A DNA stretch of 24,007 nt from JANLQX01 sp043775075. GTDB lineage: Bacteria; Actinomycetota; Acidimicrobiia; Acidimicrobiales; JANYDT01. The notes below the pieces were generated by a model that saw only the letters and a program-made list of their open reading frames with translations, was not told the DNA's origin and searched no databases. The position numbers and the translations under genes were made by a program. The stretch is taken from NCBI GenBank assembly GCA_043775075.1, contig JAYVSS010000127.1:1-24007 (forward strand), written 5' to 3'. Below, piece after piece: positions 15,316 to 23,161 of the stretch (within the stretch, counting starts at the first letter, position 1; every line of letters begins with the position of its first letter).

Positions 15316-16614
15316 ATGGCCGACGTTCCCGTTCCCCCGCGGTCGGGTTCGATCGCCAACCGAGTGCAGACGAACCGGGGTATCGGTGCTGGGGCCGAAC
15401 CCGTGATCGTGGTGGACCAGGTGCGCAAGAAGTTTCGCCTTTACCACGAGCGAAATAATTCGCTCAAGGCTGCGCTCATGCGCCGCCGAGTGGCCAAGTT
15501 CGAAGAGTTTTGGGCCATTGACGACGTGAGCTTCGATATCCGCCCGGGTGAGACTTTTGGCATCATTGGTGAAAACGGCTCCGGTAAGTCCACGATGTTG
15601 AAATGCATGGCGCGGATTCTTCGACCCGACCACGGTAAAATCACCACCAAAGGAAAGATAAGCGCGCTTCTCGAGCTGGGTGCCGGGTTTCATCCGGAAC
15701 TTTCCGGTCGCGAAAACGTGTATCTCAATGGTTCAATTCTTGGCCTTTCCAAGAAAGATCTCGACCTGAAGTTCGACGAAATCGTGGACTTTGCCGGCTT
15801 GCATAAGTTCATCGATCAGCCCGTCAAGAACTACTCATCGGGAATGTATGTTCGCCTAGGGTTCTCCATCGCTATCAATGTTGATCCGGACATTTTGCTG
15901 GTCGACGAAGTTCTTGCCGTGGGCGACGAATCGTTCCAGCGGCGTTGCGCCGAGAAGTTTGCCGAGTTGCAAAACAACGGCAAGACGATCGTGCTTGTGA
16001 GCCACGCCATGGGCCAGGTCCGCGCCCTCTGTGACCGACTGGCGTGGATGAACCACGGCAAGTTGGAGATGGTGGGGCCGGCCAAGGAAGTGATTGATAA
16101 CTACCTCGGCGATGTGCACGTGGAGCGGTTCCGGCGCGGCCCCGGGGCCGAGGTTCGGTGGGGGACGGGTGAAATCAAGCTCGACGCCATCGAGCTCCTG
16201 GTGGGCGACGACGAAACGCCTGTGCGCACCGTACGTCAGGGCGACAAGGTCACCATTCGGCTTCGCTACACGGTGCCCGGTATGGCGGTCGAGCGTCCGG
16301 TGTTCGGCTTTGCCATCTACCGCAGCGACGGTGTCCACGTGACGGGCGTGAACTACCGCGAACACGCCATGACCCCCGATTTGCTCAGCGGCAGCGGGTC
16401 GTTCGATTTCGTGATTGATTCGTGGCCCGTATTCACCGGCACGTTTGACCTCAGCGCGGCCGCCCAAAACAGTAATTATACGTACACCTACGATTGGTGG
16501 CAGAACGCCGTTCGGTTTGAAACGGCGCCCGGCAAACTGGTCGAGGCCGAAGGGGTCCTCATCCTTCCAGGCTCCTGGAAACATCGTCAACGGGCCGGGA
16601 ACGCCCTCCGATAG
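15316..16614 (+). CDS. wzt: ABC ATPase with Wzt C-terminal glycan-binding domain
   Basis: 432 residues. The ATG directly follows the wzm TAA. The nucleotide-binding domain has Walker A GENGSGKS (about 85), a Q-loop region LLELGAGFHPELSGRENVYLNG typical of the Wzt/TagH group, signature YSSGMYVRLGF (about 173), Walker B ILLVDEVLAVGDE (Asp197) and H-loop His230. Residues about 265-425 form a separate beta-rich domain (VTIRLRYTVPG, FGFAIYRSDGVHVTG, FTGTFDLSAAAQ) like the Wzt carbohydrate-binding C-terminus, which recognises the end of the finished O-antigen-type chain. This points to ABC-transporter-dependent glycan export with chain-end control. Convergent with the MTHFR-like gene (6-nt gap). 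Confidence 0.93.
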   Translation: MADVPVPPRSGSIANRVQTNRGIGAGAEPVIVVDQVRKKFRLYHERNNSLKAALMRRRVAKFEEFWAIDDVSFDIRPGETFGIIGENGSGKSTMLKCMARILRPDHGKITTKGKISALLELGAGFHPELSGRENVYLNGSILGLSKKDLDLKFDEIVDFAGLHKFIDQPVKNYSSGMYVRLGFSIAINVDPDILLVDEVLAVGDESFQRRCAEKFAELQNNGKTIVLVSHAMGQVRALCDRLAWMNHGKLEMVGPAKEVIDNYLGDVHVERFRRGPGAEVRWGTGEIKLDAIELLVGDDETPVRTVRQGDKVTIRLRYTVPGMAVERPVFGFAIYRSDGVHVTGVNYREHAMTPDLLSGSGSFDFVIDSWPVFTGTFDLSAAAQNSNYTYTYDWWQNAVRFETAPGKLVEAEGVLILPGSWKHRQRAGNALR

Positions 16615-16620
16615 CGCCGC

Positions 16621-17706
16621 TCACTGGCAGGACTGGGCCGGCAGAACTGATTCCGCAAAGCGCGTTTGAACGGCAATCGGAACCGGCATTTGAACCGACA
16701 AGAGTTCACGAGATAGGTGAGCGAACGTGTCGGCTACTTCGTCGGCTCGGGCGGGATCAGCGGTGGAGCCGAAGAGAATGCCGCCCACCCCGTCGATGGC
16801 GAGCAGCTCTTGGGCGAACGTCAACGCCAGTCGGCGTCCCGTTTCCGTCGGGTCGGGTGTGCGAGCGAGTTCGTCCCGCCATCCGGTTGGTATGCGCGCA
16901 TTGGGATACTGGGCCCACCGATCGAAGTCGTCAGATCCGAAGACCACCGAAACGACGGGAATGAAGGTCAGGTCGGCCGCACCGTGGGCGCGAGTGTCGG
17001 TAATGAACGCAGCGACACTGGCCGCATCGGCCGGTTGATCGAGCATGCAGATCGCCGCACCGGCCTTCGCTTTGTCCGCCGTCCGCATGGCCCGCAGGTG
17101 GGTCGGCGGAGTGTGGGGCGAGGCGGCGATGGAGACTCGGTGGCCCATGGAGTTCGCCAGATCGGTGAGGCGGGTCGAGTCGAGATCGAACACCGGCGCG
17201 GCGTCGGGCCGATGCCCACTGTGAGGATGATTTCCTGTCACGCAGTGCACGCCAGCCACGCCGAGATCGGCCAGGGCCAGGAGTTCGCCTTCGAGCGCGA
17301 CCCGATTGCGATCGCGACAATTCACCCCCGGCCATGCCCCGAGGCCTTCGTCGCGCAGGATGGCGGCCCGATACGACGGAGGAAAGCGGACGCGCTGCCA
17401 ATTGCTGTCTCCGAACAGGACGGCATCGACCGACCCGACAAGTCGGCGAGCCACACGTCGTAGGTGTTCTGACGAGTTCGGACCTTCGGGCAGCTCACTC
17501 ATGACGAGTGGTTTCGAGGCCGGTAACGCTGAGCGCGTCGGGGAAGGGGACGCCGCGGCGCTGGCGTACCGCGGGGCAACGTCGAGAAACATGCACTTCG
17601 TCGGCCCTCCGGAGCTTTCGGGAACCTCGCACGTTCCATCGAATCCAACGTCGCCACAGGGCCCGAAGGTCATAAGTTTTGGGCAGAACGGCGGGATCGT
17701 GCTCAT
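16621..17706 (-). CDS. Methylenetetrahydrofolate-reductase-like protein with N-terminal MTHFR_C-type Cys motif
   Basis: 361 residues. The ATG at 17706 overlaps the GT2 stop by ATGA, so translation is probably coupled. Residues 8-38 carry four cysteines (8, 17, 26, 38) in CPKLMTFGPCGDV and GTCEV, matching the metal-binding MTHFR C-terminal domain (MetV-like), which usually sits at the other end. A linker of about 30 residues precedes a MetF-like barrel: PLVMSELPEG (likely the early Glu), VDAVLFGDSN, NCRDRNRVALEGELLALADLGVAGVHCVTGNHPHSGH at about 135, VFDLDSTRL, and AICMLDQPAD in place of the usual 'TQ' region. MTHFRs make 5-methyl-THF using FAD and NAD(P)H. Whether this member is active or serves another folate reaction is unknown. 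A folate gene within a glycan locus is unusual. Confidence 0.72.
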   Translation of the reverse strand: MSTIPPFCPKLMTFGPCGDVGFDGTCEVPESSGGPTKCMFLDVAPRYASAAASPSPTRSALPASKPLVMSELPEGPNSSEHLRRVARRLVGSVDAVLFGDSNWQRVRFPPSYRAAILRDEGLGAWPGVNCRDRNRVALEGELLALADLGVAGVHCVTGNHPHSGHRPDAAPVFDLDSTRLTDLANSMGHRVSIAASPHTPPTHLRAMRTADKAKAGAAICMLDQPADAASVAAFITDTRAHGAADLTFIPVVSVVFGSDDFDRWAQYPNARIPTGWRDELARTPDPTETGRRLALTFAQELLAIDGVGGILFGSTADPARADEVADTFAHLSRELLSVQMPVPIAVQTRFAESVLPAQSCQ

Positions 17707-18767
17707 ACGGTTTCTTTTCCTGCCAGCCGTCGTTGGGCGTAGGCCGCTGCTGCGGGACGGTCGAGAACTTCGTACCGCACCGAGTCGTAGAAGATCGGTT
17801 CGTCAGCCCGGTAAGCCATGATTTCGGCATCGGTGCGCGTGCGGCGGCGAGTAACTCGCTGTCGCACAGCGAGAGCGTGCGGCAGCAACCAGACCGCTCC
17901 CGCCAGCGCCCGCAGGCCCGCCACGGGGAAGTGGTTTCCCCGGAGCGAGCCGCGTAGCAAACCAAGACCTCTTCGGGTCACGACACGAGCAGCGTGCGAC
18001 GGTTCTAAGAACATAAGCGCGCAGAGCAAAAGGTTGCGCTCCGTGAAGCGAAACTTAAACCCATACGGCCGCTCCCGGACGACACCGGCGGACATCACGT
18101 GGGTAACCATCGCTCTCGGTTCGCTGATGATGCGGTACCCGAGGAGCTGGGCCGCCCAACACCAGGCCACGTCTTCATAGTAAAGAAACAACGTCTCATC
18201 TACGGGACCGACGGCGGAGCGATTGAACGCGCTCCGTCTGATGAGGGCAGCACCGAAGCATGCACCGAACACGTCGTCGATCTGATCGTACTGACCGAGG
18301 TCGGGCTGGCCGAGACCGCGGTTGGCGGCCTCGGCCTTGGCGTTCACCCCGATGCCCACGGCATCGATGGTGGGGCGGCCGTCGGCATGGGATGTGGCCA
18401 GGAGCATCTTCGGGGCGACGGCCACGGTTCGATCGTCGGCACCGAGCAGTGCTGACGCGCATCGGGCCAGCGCATCGGGAGCGAGCGCAGCATCAGGATT
18501 GAGGAGAAACACGAACGAACACTCAGCACTCAGTGCGGCGACTCCATGGTTGACCGCGGCGGCAAAGCCGTTGTTTGACGGTCGTCGCAACAGGCGTGCC
18601 CCGGCCGGTACCACCGGCGGCGTCGACGACGCATTATCGACCACGATCACATCGCTCACGTTGGCTCCAACCGATTGAGCGATGGAGCCGAGACATCGGG
18701 CGAGCAGTTCGGGCGGGCTCTCATAGGTCACCACCACCACGCCGACGGCGACATCACCAGCATTCAC
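17703..18767 (-). CDS. GT2 family glycosyltransferase (rhamnosyltransferase-like)
   Basis: 354 residues if the GTG at 18767 is used. TACGGT lies 7 nt upstream. Longer starts (GTG 18803, GTG 18845) would overlap the divergent GT4 promoter or gene and are less likely. GT2 features are VVVVTYESPPELLARCL, VVDNASSTPP, SNNGFAAAVNHG, the metal site NPD in FLLNPDAALAPD, GACFGAALIRR, and the ED motif in LYYEDVAWCWAAQLLGYRI. A histidine in THVMSAG follows where family members have HxxSAS. The C-terminal part has hydrophobic, Arg-rich stretches (RGSLRGNHFPVAGLRALAGAVWLLP) that may contact the membrane. It probably transfers a deoxyhexose such as rhamnose to a lipid-linked glycan (family-based inference). 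The MTHFR-like gene follows with a 4-nt overlap. Confidence 0.87.
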   Translation of the reverse strand: MNAGDVAVGVVVVTYESPPELLARCLGSIAQSVGANVSDVIVVDNASSTPPVVPAGARLLRRPSNNGFAAAVNHGVAALSAECSFVFLLNPDAALAPDALARCASALLGADDRTVAVAPKMLLATSHADGRPTIDAVGIGVNAKAEAANRGLGQPDLGQYDQIDDVFGACFGAALIRRSAFNRSAVGPVDETLFLYYEDVAWCWAAQLLGYRIISEPRAMVTHVMSAGVVRERPYGFKFRFTERNLLLCALMFLEPSHAARVVTRRGLGLLRGSLRGNHFPVAGLRALAGAVWLLPHALAVRQRVTRRRTRTDAEIMAYRADEPIFYDSVRYEVLDRPAAAAYAQRRLAGKETV

Positions 18768-18774
18768 AGCGTCG

Positions 18775-18780
18775 ACCGTA
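18775..18780 (-). promoter_or_regulatory. Putative -10 box (TACGGT) of the minus-strand GT2 gene
   Basis: TACGGT on the minus strand ends 7 nt before the GTG at 18767. It mirrors the TACGGT of the plus-strand gene at 18804-18809, with 23 bp between them, giving two back-to-back promoters. No Shine-Dalgarno precedes the GTG. Confidence 0.42.
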
Positions 18781-18803
18781 GCTCGACTCTCGCGACCAGC
18801 CAC

Positions 18804-18809
18804 TACGGT
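18804..18809 (+). promoter_or_regulatory. Putative -10 box (TACGGT) of the GT4 operon
   Basis: TACGGT ends 8 nt before the ATG at 18818, and no Shine-Dalgarno lies between. It would start the three-gene GT4 operon as a leaderless transcript. Confidence 0.45.
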
Positions 18810-18817
18810 CGTGGGCG

Positions 18818-19927
18818 ATGCTGCGGGTAGGCCTTGATACGACACCGCTCATTGGGCCGCGCACCGGGGTCGGCCAGTTCACCGCCGGACTGCTTCAGGC
18901 GATGGCGCCCCTGGCCGACGTGACCGCCGTCGAGATGACGTGGCGGGGGCGACGGGCCGGCAGCCGCCCGCTCCCGGCCCGACCGATGCGGGCGCTCTGG
19001 CGACGAATGAATTTCCCCCCGATTGAGTGGTGGACTGGACCGCTCGATCTCATGCATGGCACGAATTATGTGGTCCCTCCGACGAAGCGGGCGGCCCAGC
19101 TCGCCAGCGTTCACGATCTCACCGCCGTTCACTTTCCGACGCTGTGTACTCCAGACACCTTGGAGTACCCGGCGCTGGTAAAACGGGCGCTGGGGCGGGG
19201 TGCCCATATTCATTGTGATTCGCGATTTGTCGCCGATGAAGTGATCGAGTGGTCGAAGTGTTCGGCTGAACGCGTACACGTGGTGGCGCCAGGGATCCCG
19301 ACGAGCCTGCCCGTTGACCCCCGGCTCCCCCAAGACCCTCCCAACACTCCCGATGCGGTCGCCGACCGTATCGGAGGGCGTCCGTACGCCCTGGTTCTCG
19401 GAACGGTCGAGCCCCGGAAGGATCACCCATCCGTGCTGCGAGCGTTCGCTGAAGTCTGCAACTCCGATCCCGGTCTCGTGTTGGTTGTGGCGGGGGCCGA
19501 TGGGTGGGGAGCTGCGGCCTATGTCGAGACCCACGATCGATTGCCCGAGAAAGTACGCGCGCGTATTATACGCGTACGCGCAGTATCCGACCTTCAGCGT
19601 GACGCTCTGGTGGCCGGGGCGAGGATGCTCGTGTACCCGTCGGTCTATGAAGGTTTCGGCTTTCCGCCACTCGAAGCAATGTCGGCCGGAGTGCCGGTGA
19701 TCGCTACAGCGGCTGGTTCGCTACCTGAGGTGCTCGGCTCGGCCGCAGTGTTCGTTCGACCGGGCGACGTTGATGTGCTCGCCGCGCAAATGCTGTGTGT
19801 GCATACCAACGACGGTGTGCGGGCGTCACTCATTGACCTCGGTTTCGCCCATGCCGCTGCGTACTCGTGGGACCGATGCGCGGCCGAGATGCTGGCCGTT
19901 TACGAACGAACGATTGCCGCAAAGTGA
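18818..19927 (+). CDS. GT4 family glycosyltransferase (first of three)
   Basis: 369 residues from the ATG at 18818. The N-terminus LRVGLDTTPLIGPRTGVGQFTAGLL is the usual GT4 acceptor-side start with the Gly-rich loop (GVGQF). Other landmarks are DLMHGTNYVVPP, SVHDLTAVHFP, HIHCDSRFVADEVIE, VVAPGIP, the donor-phosphate motif LGTVEPRKDHPSVLRAF, and E-x7-E in YEGFGFPPLEAMSAGVPVIAT. The family transfers a sugar from a nucleotide (often GDP-mannose-type) with retention, at the cytoplasmic membrane face. It is divergent from the GT2 gene, with start codons 50 bp apart. The next GT4 follows after 7 nt, so they form one operon. The HDLT and EPRKxxP blocks recur in the next two genes. Confidence 0.9.
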   Translation: MLRVGLDTTPLIGPRTGVGQFTAGLLQAMAPLADVTAVEMTWRGRRAGSRPLPARPMRALWRRMNFPPIEWWTGPLDLMHGTNYVVPPTKRAAQLASVHDLTAVHFPTLCTPDTLEYPALVKRALGRGAHIHCDSRFVADEVIEWSKCSAERVHVVAPGIPTSLPVDPRLPQDPPNTPDAVADRIGGRPYALVLGTVEPRKDHPSVLRAFAEVCNSDPGLVLVVAGADGWGAAAYVETHDRLPEKVRARIIRVRAVSDLQRDALVAGARMLVYPSVYEGFGFPPLEAMSAGVPVIATAAGSLPEVLGSAAVFVRPGDVDVLAAQMLCVHTNDGVRASLIDLGFAHAAAYSWDRCAAEMLAVYERTIAAK

Positions 19928-19934
19928 CGACACG

Positions 19935-20960
19935 ATGATGCGAGTGGGGATCGTGACCGAACAGCTGCGTCGCCCAACCCCAGGCGGAATCGGGCGATAC
20001 GCCTCAGCGCTCCTGGGGGCGCTGGATGAGCGTTCCGATATCGACGCCGTGGCGATCACCGGTGTGCTTCCACCCAACGTGACGAGTCGGCTCTGGGCGG
20101 CCGGGGGAGTCATTCGTAAGCGCACCGATCTTCTCCACGCCACATCGTTTTCGTACCCTCGCGTCGTCCCGGGAATTCCAACGACGGTGTTTGTCCACGA
20201 CGTGTTGTGGCGCGGTGCTGGCTCGGGGGCGCTGAACCCACGCGGCATGGCCTTTCATGAGCGGGGTTTGGCCCGGGTCCTTCGTCGCGGCGGGGCCGTG
20301 CTGGTGCCGTCGGATGCCGTGGCTGCCGATCTCGTCGCGTGCGGTCTGAACAAAGGTCTGGTGACCGTGACCGGGGAGGGAAGCGATCACCTCCCGATCG
20401 TGGCGCGTACCGTCGGCGAGCCGTACCTGCTCTCAGTCGGCACGTTTGAGCCACGAAAGAATTTGCGTCGGCTGCTCGCCGCGTATGAGCTCCTACGTGG
20501 ACATATCAATCCCGCTCCACCGCTTCGACTCGTGGGGAGCGACGCGTGGCGGGGCACAGCGGGTTTCCCGAACAACTTACCCGTCGGCGTCGAGATCGTT
20601 GGTCGAGTGAACGACGACGAACTGGCTGGCCTCTACGCTGGCGCCACGGCGTTTGTCTATCCGTCGCTCGGTGAGGGCTTCGGTCTTCCGCCCCTCGAAG
20701 CCATGCGGGCCGGCGTGCCGACAATCTGCTCGGCCGTTCCGTCGGTCATGGAATCCGTTGGCGGACAAGCCCCCGGTGGTGATCACGTCTTCGTCGTCGA
20801 CCCGCACGACACGGAGTCGATCATGGATGCCATGCGTTCGGTGTTGGCTGATCCGGCGAGGGCCGAAGAAGTGGCGGCTAACGGGAAAGTATGGGCCGAC
20901 CGGCGAACATGGGCCAATGTCGCCGAGCGCCACGTTCAGATCTGGAAGACGCTTCGATGA
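19935..20960 (+). CDS. GT4 family glycosyltransferase (second of three)
   Basis: 341 residues from the first of two adjacent ATGs (19935 or 19938), 7 nt after the preceding stop. Most of the upstream open frame overlaps the previous gene and is ignored. It is a short GT4 with MMRVGIVTEQLRRPTPGGIGRYASALL at the N-terminus (acceptor loop GGIGRY), DLLHATSFSYPRV, VFVHDVLWRG, VLVPSDAVAADLV, GEGSDHLP, the donor motif LSVGTFEPRKNLRRLLAAYELL, and E-x7-E in GEGFGLPPLEAMRAGVPTICS. The N-terminal half is shorter than in its neighbours, so a slim acceptor domain is likely. Donor and linkage are unknown. Its TGA overlaps the next ATG (ATGA), so translation is coupled. Confidence 0.9.
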   Translation: MMRVGIVTEQLRRPTPGGIGRYASALLGALDERSDIDAVAITGVLPPNVTSRLWAAGGVIRKRTDLLHATSFSYPRVVPGIPTTVFVHDVLWRGAGSGALNPRGMAFHERGLARVLRRGGAVLVPSDAVAADLVACGLNKGLVTVTGEGSDHLPIVARTVGEPYLLSVGTFEPRKNLRRLLAAYELLRGHINPAPPLRLVGSDAWRGTAGFPNNLPVGVEIVGRVNDDELAGLYAGATAFVYPSLGEGFGLPPLEAMRAGVPTICSAVPSVMESVGGQAPGGDHVFVVDPHDTESIMDAMRSVLADPARAEEVAANGKVWADRRTWANVAERHVQIWKTLR

Positions 20961-22105
20961 GCGAATCACGGCCGTTCGTAGCTATCGATGTATCAGCGGT
21001 GCACCCGATTGCCGGCGGCGGACATACCTATGCGCACTTACTTACGCGCTATTTGCCGGCTCAGGGTATCGACCCGCTCTGCGTCACGCGAAGTGATGGC
21101 GACGACTCGGAGTGGGACGGGTGCGAGGTCTTGCCGATTGCCCCCACGAGCCGCCCTGCTCGCCTGCTGTGGGAGCAAACGCACTTCCTTCGACCGCTCC
21201 ACGACGCGGCGCCAGCCCAGTCCGTTGCTGTCCTTCATTCGATTCACTACACCATGCCCGAACGACCGCGGCGAGTCGAAGGGCTGGCCCGGGTGGTGAC
21301 CATTCATGACCTGACCTTTTTCTCTCGACCACAAGACCACACGCGGGCAAAGCGGCTGTTCTTCCGTCGCGCGATCGCGGTGGCGGCCCTTCGGGCCGAC
21401 CATCTCATATGCGTCTCCGAGCGCACGGCCCGAGAACTTCTTTCGACGGTCAAGGTGTCGGTCCCGGTGGAAGTGATTCCCCACGGGATCGACCGGACGA
21501 GATTTGCCCCCACTGCCCCTCACTCAGGTGATGACGAAGCGGTTCTCGCTGAGCTCGGTATCGCCGGTCCGTACGTCATGCATCTCGGAACTATCGAGCC
21601 GCGGAAGAATGTAGCGAGACTGATCGAGGCGCTGGCCGATGTTCGCAGTCGCGCGAACAGCAACGACAACAACACTGCCAACAGAGATGTGTCGCTGGTG
21701 TTGGCTGGGGGAGCGTGGCCCGGCGTCCGAGAGGCATTACCTGCACCTGAGGGCCTGATTATCCACCACCTCGGAGTGGTTCGAGACGCTCACGTCCCAG
21801 CCCTACTTCGCCGGGCGCAATGCGTGGCGTACCCGTCATTGGCCGAGGGATACGGTCTGCCGGTCATTGAGGCCCTCTCGTGCGGAGCTTCGGTGGTCAC
21901 GAGCAGCGGGTCAGTGATGCAGGAACTCGCTGGCGATGCCGCCATTTACGCCGATCCGCTGTCGAATGACGATCTCGCTCGGGCGCTTTCGATCGCACTC
22001 GCGGGCGACGGTCCGGACCGGTCGACGCGCCTCGCTGCCGCCGCGAACCACGACGTGCACGCCAGTGCCCGTCGCCACGCTGAGCTCTACCGACGCCTCG
22101 CCTGA
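20957..22105 (+). CDS. GT4 family glycosyltransferase (third of three)
   Basis: 382 residues from the ATG at 20957, in a 4-nt overlap with the previous stop. GT4 landmarks are FVAIDVSAVHPIAGGGHTYAHLL, LHSIHYTMPE, VVTIHDLTFFSRP, HLICVSERTARELL, VIPHGIDRTRF, the donor motif LGTIEPRKNVARLIEAL, and E-x7-E in AEGYGLPVIEALSCGASVVTS. A Ser/Asn/Asp insert (RANSNDNNTANRD, about residue 235) is an unusual low-complexity loop in the donor domain. It belongs to the mannosyltransferase-like GT4 group by general pattern, but the sugar is unknown. It ends the operon. The reductase gene begins 63 nt later from its own probable promoter. Confidence 0.9.
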   Translation: MSESRPFVAIDVSAVHPIAGGGHTYAHLLTRYLPAQGIDPLCVTRSDGDDSEWDGCEVLPIAPTSRPARLLWEQTHFLRPLHDAAPAQSVAVLHSIHYTMPERPRRVEGLARVVTIHDLTFFSRPQDHTRAKRLFFRRAIAVAALRADHLICVSERTARELLSTVKVSVPVEVIPHGIDRTRFAPTAPHSGDDEAVLAELGIAGPYVMHLGTIEPRKNVARLIEALADVRSRANSNDNNTANRDVSLVLAGGAWPGVREALPAPEGLIIHHLGVVRDAHVPALLRRAQCVAYPSLAEGYGLPVIEALSCGASVVTSSGSVMQELAGDAAIYADPLSNDDLARALSIALAGDGPDRSTRLAAAANHDVHASARRHAELYRRLA

Positions 22106-22152
22106 GGTCCGGTTTTTAGGCGCCGCGGACGCTGCAAGGGTGGCGGGGCCGC

Positions 22153-22158
22153 TACGGT
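22153..22158 (+). promoter_or_regulatory. Putative -10 box (TACGGT) of the SDR gene
   Basis: TACGGT ends 10 nt before the ATG at 22169. It overlaps an alternative GTG at 22157, which argues for the ATG as the start. Spacing and sequence equal those at 23937. Confidence 0.38.
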
Positions 22159-22168
22159 GAACGATCGC

Positions 22169-23071
22169 ATGAGAGCGTTCGTGACCGGTGCAAGTGGATT
22201 TGTCGGTGCCCATCTCGTTGCTCATCTAGCTCAGTGTGGCGATGAGATCGTTGCGCTGTCGTCCGACGTCACCGACGCCGTGGCCCTCGGCGACGAGCTT
22301 CGGGGGTGTCCCGGCGGACCTCCGGATGTGGTCTACCACCTAGCCGGGCAGGCAGACGTCGGTCGGTCATGGACCGACGTCTCGCTGACATGGGCGGTCA
22401 ATACCCTGGGCACCGTCAACCTGCTCGAAGCACTTCGCGGCGATGCTCCGGCGGCGCGCATCGTGCTGGTGTCGTCGGCCGAGGTCTACGGCAAAGTTCC
22501 CGCTGATGAATTACCGATCTTGGAGTCGAGGCCGACCCAACGATCGTCTCCCTATGGAGCGTCAAAGATCGCCGCCGAGGATGCGGGTCTGTTCGCTCAT
22601 GAATTTTTCGGTCAGCACGTCGTGATCGCCCGTCCGTTCGGTCACATTGGCGTTGGACAACTCCCCGGCTTCGTCGTGCCCGCGGTGGCCAAGCAGATTG
22701 CCGAAGCCGAACGCGATGGCGTGGACACCCTCTTCTTGGGGACTCTCGACGCCGAACGCGACATGACGTCGGTCGCCGATGTGGTGCGGGCGTACCGGCT
22801 CTTGGCGTTGGGCGGAGTGAGCGGTGAGGTGTACAACATCTGCCGCGGCGAAACGATGGTGATCAGGCACATGGTGGAACGAATGATCGCCCAATCGACC
22901 AGGGCACTACGAGTGGAACTCGACCCCAGCCGCGTCCGCCCGAGCGAAATCGTCAAGCAATATGGCGACGCCGGAAAGATACGCGCGCATACTGGGTGGC
23001 AACCCGAGGACTCCGTTGACGCCGTGCTGATCGATGTCCTCAACGAGTGGCGCCAGCGAACCACGGCGTAG
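22169..23071 (+). CDS. NAD-dependent epimerase/dehydratase, GDP-4-keto-6-deoxymannose reductase-like
   Basis: 300 residues from the ATG at 22169. A GTG at 22157 would add four residues but lies in the promoter box. It is an extended SDR with the cofactor loop GASGFVG (7-13), YHLAGQADVG, Ser102/103 and SSAEVYG, and the catalytic YGASK (Tyr129, Lys133). RPFGHIGVGQLPGFVVPAVAKQIAEAE, ERDMTSVADVVRAY and GEVYNICRGE follow the pattern of GDP-6-deoxy-4-keto-D-mannose reductase (Rmd), which yields GDP-D-rhamnose. Most family members have Asn where this has Gly in RPF-G-HIG. No gmd dehydratase gene is in the window. Another 4-keto sugar reductase or epimerase is possible. It likely supplies the donor for the neighbouring glycosyltransferases. 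Confidence 0.82.
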   Translation: MRAFVTGASGFVGAHLVAHLAQCGDEIVALSSDVTDAVALGDELRGCPGGPPDVVYHLAGQADVGRSWTDVSLTWAVNTLGTVNLLEALRGDAPAARIVLVSSAEVYGKVPADELPILESRPTQRSSPYGASKIAAEDAGLFAHEFFGQHVVIARPFGHIGVGQLPGFVVPAVAKQIAEAERDGVDTLFLGTLDAERDMTSVADVVRAYRLLALGGVSGEVYNICRGETMVIRHMVERMIAQSTRALRVELDPSRVRPSEIVKQYGDAGKIRAHTGWQPEDSVDAVLIDVLNEWRQRTTA

Positions 23072-23084
23072 CCGGTCCCACGCG

Positions 23085-23110
23085 AAAAGGAACGCCGAAG
23101 CGCTCCTTTT
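23085..23110. terminator. Bidirectional rho-independent-type terminator
   Basis: AAAAGGAACGC (23085-23095), a CGAA loop and GCGCTCCTTTT (23100-23110) form an 11-bp stem with 10 matches. T-runs close the plus side, and the same holds on the minus strand. It lies 13 nt past the SDR stop and downstream of the minus-strand HBHA-like gene, so it can end both transcripts. Confidence 0.72.
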
Positions 23111-23132
23111 GCGGATGTTGTGGCGGGTCCTT

Positions 23133-23156
23133 GGTGAGGCGCTAAGGGGCCTCACC
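23133..23156 (-). terminator. GC-rich hairpin just after the HBHA/H1-like gene
   Basis: GGTGAGGC (23133-23140) and GCCTCACC (23149-23156) pair perfectly over 8 bp with an 8-nt loop, 5 bp past the stop codon of the minus-strand gene. No U-tract follows it directly. It may work with the stronger hairpin at 23085-23110 or protect the RNA end. Confidence 0.5.
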
Positions 23157-23161
23157 GCCGG

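Noticed and set aside
18768..18845. Longer starts for the minus-strand GT2 (GTG 18803 or 18845)
   Set aside because: They overlap the divergent promoter or gene, and the added residues are not GT2-like. Not fully excluded.
19557..19582. Alternating CGCG/TACGCG-rich run within the first GT4 gene, considered as a structural site
   Set aside because: It encodes ordinary GT4 residues (VRARIIRVRAV) in frame and shows no clear inverted arms beyond short palindromes.
22106..22152. GTCCG/CGGAC pairing after the third GT4 gene
   Set aside because: Five base pairs around a 14-nt loop, with the T-run inside the loop. Not a credible terminator.
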